Shown here one piece after another: positions 6,098 to 8,255 of a stretch of DNA of 8,255 bases. Each line of letters begins with the position of its first letter. Position 1 is the stretch's first letter. The notes under the pieces are model-generated. The model saw nothing but the letters and a program-made list of their open reading frames with translations. It had not been told where the DNA came from and did not search any database. Origin of the DNA: Bacteroidetes bacterium SW_11_45_7 (GTDB taxonomy: Bacteria; Bacteroidota; Bacteroidia; Chitinophagales; SW-11-45-7); contig PXTV01000206.1 of NCBI GenBank assembly GCA_003022985.1, positions 1 through 8,255 on the forward strand, given 5' to 3'. The translations under genes were made by a program, and so were the position numbers.

Positions 6098-6130
6098 CTT
6101 GTAATGACAACTTACAGGTGGGATTACAAG
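6098..6130. repeat. 8-bp inverted repeat, CTTGTAAT / ATTACAAG
   Basis: The arms CTTGTAAT (6098-6105) and ATTACAAG (6123-6130) are separated by 17 nt. An alternative overlapping hairpin, CATTAC-TT-GTAATG (6093-6106), competes with it. It lies 113 bp past the stop of the minus-strand YHS gene. It may be a 3' RNA structure or a binding site; no T-run supports a classical terminator. Confidence 0.4.
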
Positions 6131-6242
6131 GCCATATATAAGTTCAATAATGAATAAATAGTCTTTACTGCGCAAATTTTGGCTGGCCCGAGCAATCAAC
6201 CTTATATAGTAGACATGAACCGTATTTTTTTCAGAAACCCAT

Positions 6243-6677
6243 TTATTCCTGCATAGCAGCAAATTCTTCATCAGCTTTTTCAATGAATAAGTTGGGCTTG
6301 TTTTTGAACATTTTCATGGCTTTCTCACTCGAGAAAAGGTAAGTTTGGCCCTTGTGAATAACGAACAATTCGCCTTTAGCTTCAACCTTCTTGCCTTTGG
6401 CTATAGCTGTGGCGCAGTAGCCATCGTATTTCGGCAAAAATTTCTCGGGATTCTTCTCAAACATCTTTTGGGCCTTTGCCTTCAACAAATAATAGGTTTC
6501 CCCTTCGATGGTAACGGCATAATCCGGCTTGCCCTTGACCGCTTTACCCATCTTTTTGTAAGCTACAGGGCAGTATCCATCAATAGCTGCTTCTTCTTTA
6601 TCTTGTCCCAAAGCGGAGAGATTCAGACAGCATGTAAAGAGGAAAAGGACGACAGTTGTCAGCTTGAATCGATTCAT
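6243..6677 (-). CDS. Secreted protein with two tandem YHS-like repeats
   Basis: This is a 144-residue protein. I start it at ATG 6677 rather than further upstream, because this puts a typical signal peptide first: basic NRFK, then a hydrophobic core (TTVVLFLFTCCLNLSALG), with likely cleavage after ALG before Q25. The site is not a good lipobox, so a periplasmic soluble protein is most likely. The mature part consists of two similar halves, each starting at a GYC motif: GYCPVAYKKMGKAV (34-47) to PEKFLPKYD, and GYCATAIAKGKKVEA (86-100) to PNLFIEKAD. Both halves contain G-x-TYYLL/G-x-TYLFS and a K-M-F-x-x-x-P element, the core of the YHS fold. YHS domains are associated with metal-handling proteins; C36 and C88 are candidate ligands. 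Substrate and partner are unknown. The gene stands alone on the minus strand. Confidence 0.8.
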   Translation of the reverse strand: MNRFKLTTVVLFLFTCCLNLSALGQDKEEAAIDGYCPVAYKKMGKAVKGKPDYAVTIEGETYYLLKAKAQKMFEKNPEKFLPKYDGYCATAIAKGKKVEAKGELFVIHKGQTYLFSSEKAMKMFKNKPNLFIEKADEEFAAMQE

Positions 6678-6697
6678 AACGAGTTCGTTTTGGTTCG

Positions 6698-6726
6698 CAA
6701 TGATAAATCTACAAAATATCTTCAAA
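6698..6726 (-). promoter_or_regulatory. Candidate Bacteroidota-type promoter of the YHS gene
   Basis: On the minus strand, TTTG (6726-6723) is followed after 17 nt by TATCATTG (6705-6698), one base off the Bacteroidota -7 consensus TAnnTTTG. Its end is 20 nt upstream of the ATG at 6677. The spacing is slightly short for the class, so this is only a candidate. Confidence 0.4.
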
Positions 6727-6948
6727 TTAGCCTTCTTTGTTGTCAATTGATTGACAATAACCAATTTTTAAGTAGCTATCTGTACCAACGTTAAATGAAA
6801 AAATGAAGGCATTTGAAGAAATATTATGACTGATGCGAAATGATAAGTGACCGAAGTGGTGGTGAAAAAGAATTTCGTCATTATAAATTGCCAATTCCCC
6901 ATCAACAATACCCACCCTTATATATTTAAGTAGAAAATAAAATGGCAT
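6727..6948 (-). CDS. Doubtful small ORF, unknown
   Basis: From ATG 6948 the frame encodes 73 residues beginning MPFYFLLKYIRVGIVDGELA and ending in TAA at 6727; a TTG at 6987 would lengthen it by 13. The composition is mildly hydrophobic, with no recognised motif. Its 3' end lies over the palindrome upstream of the YHS gene, which argues against it being a real gene. It could be a degraded fragment or chance. Confidence 0.2.
   Translation of the reverse strand: MPFYFLLKYIRVGIVDGELAIYNDEILFHHHFGHLSFRISHNISSNAFIFSFNVGTDSYLKIGYCQSIDNKEG
6740..6757. promoter_or_regulatory. Inverted repeat of Crp/Fnr-operator geometry upstream of the YHS gene
   Basis: TTGTCAAT and ATTGACAA form perfect 8-bp arms around 2 bp; read differently, TGTCA-N6-TGACA has the same spacing as the CRP site TGTGA-N6-TCACA. 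It lies about 63 bp upstream of the YHS start and just upstream of the candidate -33 box, a position usual for Crp-family activators. A Crp/Fnr-family gene lies about 0.7 kb away. The match in geometry is seen; binding is inferred. Confidence 0.4.
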
Positions 6949-7247
6949 GTGTACTTCTTTGTAAGGAAGGGGTATCAGTTCCCACAAGGTGTATGGTATT
7001 GCGTAAAAAACAGACCCTCAACTTGCCTTTACCTCCGGAGCGAACTCTTTCACAACTTCCTGATTACGTATTTATTGACATATCCGTTAACAGTAATTGT
7101 TGAGCGTTAGATTTGCTGAATGAGGACGGATGTCAAATCTATCCCCGGCACACCAAATGATTTTCCAATTGGGAAAGGTGGTATTCATGACTGACTGCCT
7201 GTTGGCGATTATGATTAACAGCTGGTGGCCAAAGGTTGCAGGGTTCT

Positions 7248-7463
7248 TTACCCATTTGCTTTGATGTTGTTGAAATACGTGATAATATCATCGCCATAGG
7301 CCAAAAGCCGGTCATTGTAGAAGAGGGCCGGAAAAATGAAGATGGGCATAACCGGCTTTTCATCTTCGTATGTTACGATCTTGCAATCGATCCCGTTCGT
7401 CTCCGGGTAAGCAATAACCCTGTCGCAGCTGTCACAATTGTTTACGATATAAAGTCGAAACAT
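7248..7463 (-). CDS. Glutaredoxin-like small thiol protein (CxxC)
   Basis: This 71-residue protein is close to the size of short glutaredoxins or NrdH-type redoxins. It begins FRLYIVNNCDSCDRVI: a beta strand leading to C10-D-S-C13 at the start of a helix, the redox-active site of the thioredoxin fold. FPALFYNDRLLAYGDD (44-59) fits the cis-proline strand (P45) and the following hairpin; the DD-I-x-x-Y helix start resembles glutaredoxins. Likely role: cytosolic thiol-disulfide exchange or electron donation. The ATG overlaps the last base of the upstream crp-like stop (TAATG), so the two are surely co-transcribed and probably translationally coupled. The sequence is diverged, so thioredoxin-fold membership is likely but the exact subfamily is open. 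Confidence 0.7.
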   Translation of the reverse strand: MFRLYIVNNCDSCDRVIAYPETNGIDCKIVTYEDEKPVMPIFIFPALFYNDRLLAYGDDIITYFNNIKANG

Positions 7464-8146
7464 TAGGCCAATTCCCGGAGGTCCCTGATGAGGATCTTTT
7501 TCCTGTCAAAATTGATGAGGTTGCTCTTCTTCAGATCGTTGAGGACTGTTGTGACCGTTTGCCGTGATGTGGCTGTTAATTTGGCGATGTCGCTGTGCGT
7601 AAGGTTCAGCTTGATCCGCGTTTCAAGCCCCACCTTTTCGCCACTTTCCTCGGCCATCTCCTTCAGAAAGTCGATGATACGCGTGCGGGAATCCTTGAAT
7701 AGCAATGATTCGTAGCCCCTTTCCAGCTTCTTCATCCGCAAGCCTAAGAACTTTGTCAAACGGATGTTCAAGCTGCTGTCCTTTTGTGCCAAATGTTGCA
7801 TTTCATGAAGCGGCATAGCACAGATCAACGTGTCGTTATCGGCAGCTTTGGCAAAATCCGACCGCTTTCCTTCCCCCGTAAGCGACATTTCACCGAACAT
7901 CTCACCCGGCTGCAAATACGCTTTAATCAACTCTCTGCCGTCATCTGAATAGGTGCCTATCATCACGCGGCCTTTCTTTAGGAAATAGATGTTGGTCGAT
8001 TGCTCTTCCGGGAAATAGATGAATTGCCCTTTGTTTACCGTTCGCATCACCGTCTTTTCATGAACCTCGTGCTTTACATCTTTGGACATATCTTTGAGGA
8101 GGTTCACATTTTCCAGATACCAAAGTTTCGACTCGGAAGTAGCCAT
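7463..8146 (-). CDS. Crp/Fnr-family transcriptional regulator
   Basis: A 227-residue protein from ATG 8146; an in-frame GTG at 8173 would add 9 residues, but the ATG gives the usual short N-terminus. Residues of about 25-125 form the cyclic-nucleotide-binding beta barrel: KKGRVMIGTYSDDGRE (57-72) and PGEMFGEMSLTGEGKRSD (80-97), with a phosphate-cassette-like GEMSL...RS. A long dimer helix follows (about 128-150). The C-terminal winged helix-turn-helix is LTHSDIAKLTATSRQTVTTV (182-201). In the recognition helix, SRQTVTT replaces the SRETVGR of E. coli CRP, so the Glu and second Arg that read TGTGA are absent and the target site should differ. There is only one cysteine (C109), so no FNR-type iron-sulfur cluster. 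First gene of a two-gene operon with the glutaredoxin-like gene. Confidence 0.9.
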   Translation of the reverse strand: MATSESKLWYLENVNLLKDMSKDVKHEVHEKTVMRTVNKGQFIYFPEEQSTNIYFLKKGRVMIGTYSDDGRELIKAYLQPGEMFGEMSLTGEGKRSDFAKAADNDTLICAMPLHEMQHLAQKDSSLNIRLTKFLGLRMKKLERGYESLLFKDSRTRIIDFLKEMAEESGEKVGLETRIKLNLTHSDIAKLTATSRQTVTTVLNDLKKSNLINFDRKKILIRDLRELA

Positions 8147-8165
8147 AAATGATAAAGGTTTTTTT

Positions 8166-8255
8166 ATGAACACATCACTAAATTATGAATATTCCGAGTC
8201 ATTTCCCGAAAGAAAAGAATTTCTCATAACGATCTTTTCATCTGTCATAAGTGTG
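8166..8255 (+). CDS. Possible divergent gene, 3' truncated by window
   Basis: An ATG at 8166 opens a frame that stays open to the window end (30 codons), starting MNTSLNYEYSESFPERKEF and then turning hydrophobic (LITIFSSVISV), which could be the first membrane segment. AAAGG at 8154-8158 is a possible ribosome site. It would be divergent from the crp-like gene, with starts only about 20 bp apart, leaving little room for promoters; chance is a real possibility. Confidence 0.3.
   Translation, partial: MNTSLNYEYSESFPERKEFLITIFSSVISV

Larger units (their letters stand above)
5779..6242. other. Intergenic region with REP-like hairpin and an inverted repeat
   Basis: No gene is supported in these 464 bases. 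A minus-strand frame at 6095-6283 overlaps the YHS gene's 3' end, has no family features and is probably chance. The region contains the leader of the SEC-C gene, a perfect CCGTAGCA hairpin at 5983-6005, and an 8-bp inverted repeat at 6098-6130. Confidence 0.6.
6678..7247. other. Intergenic region between the glutaredoxin-like and YHS genes
   Basis: These 570 bases contain the YHS promoter candidate and an upstream palindrome, one doubtful small minus-strand ORF (6727-6948), and a perfect TAGATTTG (7108-7115, plus strand) that matches the Bacteroidota -7 consensus but lacks a -33 partner and a convincing downstream gene. From 7116, an ATG-started plus-strand frame of only 24 codons follows. 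Nothing else recognisable. Confidence 0.5.

Noticed and set aside
6095..6283. 62-codon minus-strand ORF
   Set aside because: Overlaps the 3' end of the YHS gene in another frame and spans an inverted repeat; no motif or ribosome site.
7139..7363. 74-codon minus-strand ORF
   Set aside because: Out of frame over the glutaredoxin-like gene; unstructured composition.

Overview
The window looks like a chromosomal stretch from a member of the Bacteroidota, probably Cytophagales-like. The evidence is indirect: a Bacteroidota-style PIN toxin/antitoxin pair, an AT-rich TAnnTTTG-like promoter element, leader regions without strong Shine-Dalgarno sequences, and abundant small REP-like hairpins. No rRNA, tRNA or CRISPR array was seen. 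Almost all genes lie on the minus strand; the exceptions are the truncated ABC gene at the left edge, a small frameshifted ORF, and a possible gene running off the right edge.

Left part (1-1110): the C-terminal end of an ABC-transporter ATPase (TOBE domain) runs in from the left. It is followed by a degenerate REP-like hairpin, a short broken plus-strand ORF, and a nested pair of inverted REP-like hairpins at 907-1043.

Centre (1112-3590), the most interesting part: two long repeats share a 97-bp identical core (1168-1264 and 2003-2099). Read on the minus strand, each sits directly after a gene or operon: Fic gene, repeat, antitoxin-toxin operon, repeat. Their ends have the layout of integron attC sites: inverted GCTATAAC/GTTATAGC or GCCCAAC boxes outside a GGGCTATGT/ACATAGCCC stem. 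The end box of the toxin-antitoxin unit is complementary to the start box of that same unit, as expected for an excisable cassette. I read this as a small integron-like cassette array without a visible integrase, carrying a VapC-type TA module and a Fic-domain protein. This is inference, and several details depart from canonical attC.

Right part (3591-8255): two perfect copies of a CCGTAGCA hairpin flank, at a distance, a large gene that fuses a pRiA4b ORF-3-like domain to a C-terminal SEC-C zinc motif. Next come a secreted protein made of two tandem YHS-like repeats, with an inverted repeat of Crp/Fnr-operator geometry upstream, and a tightly coupled pair encoding a Crp/Fnr-family regulator and a glutaredoxin-like CxxC protein. 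The regulator might act on the YHS gene, but nothing here proves it.
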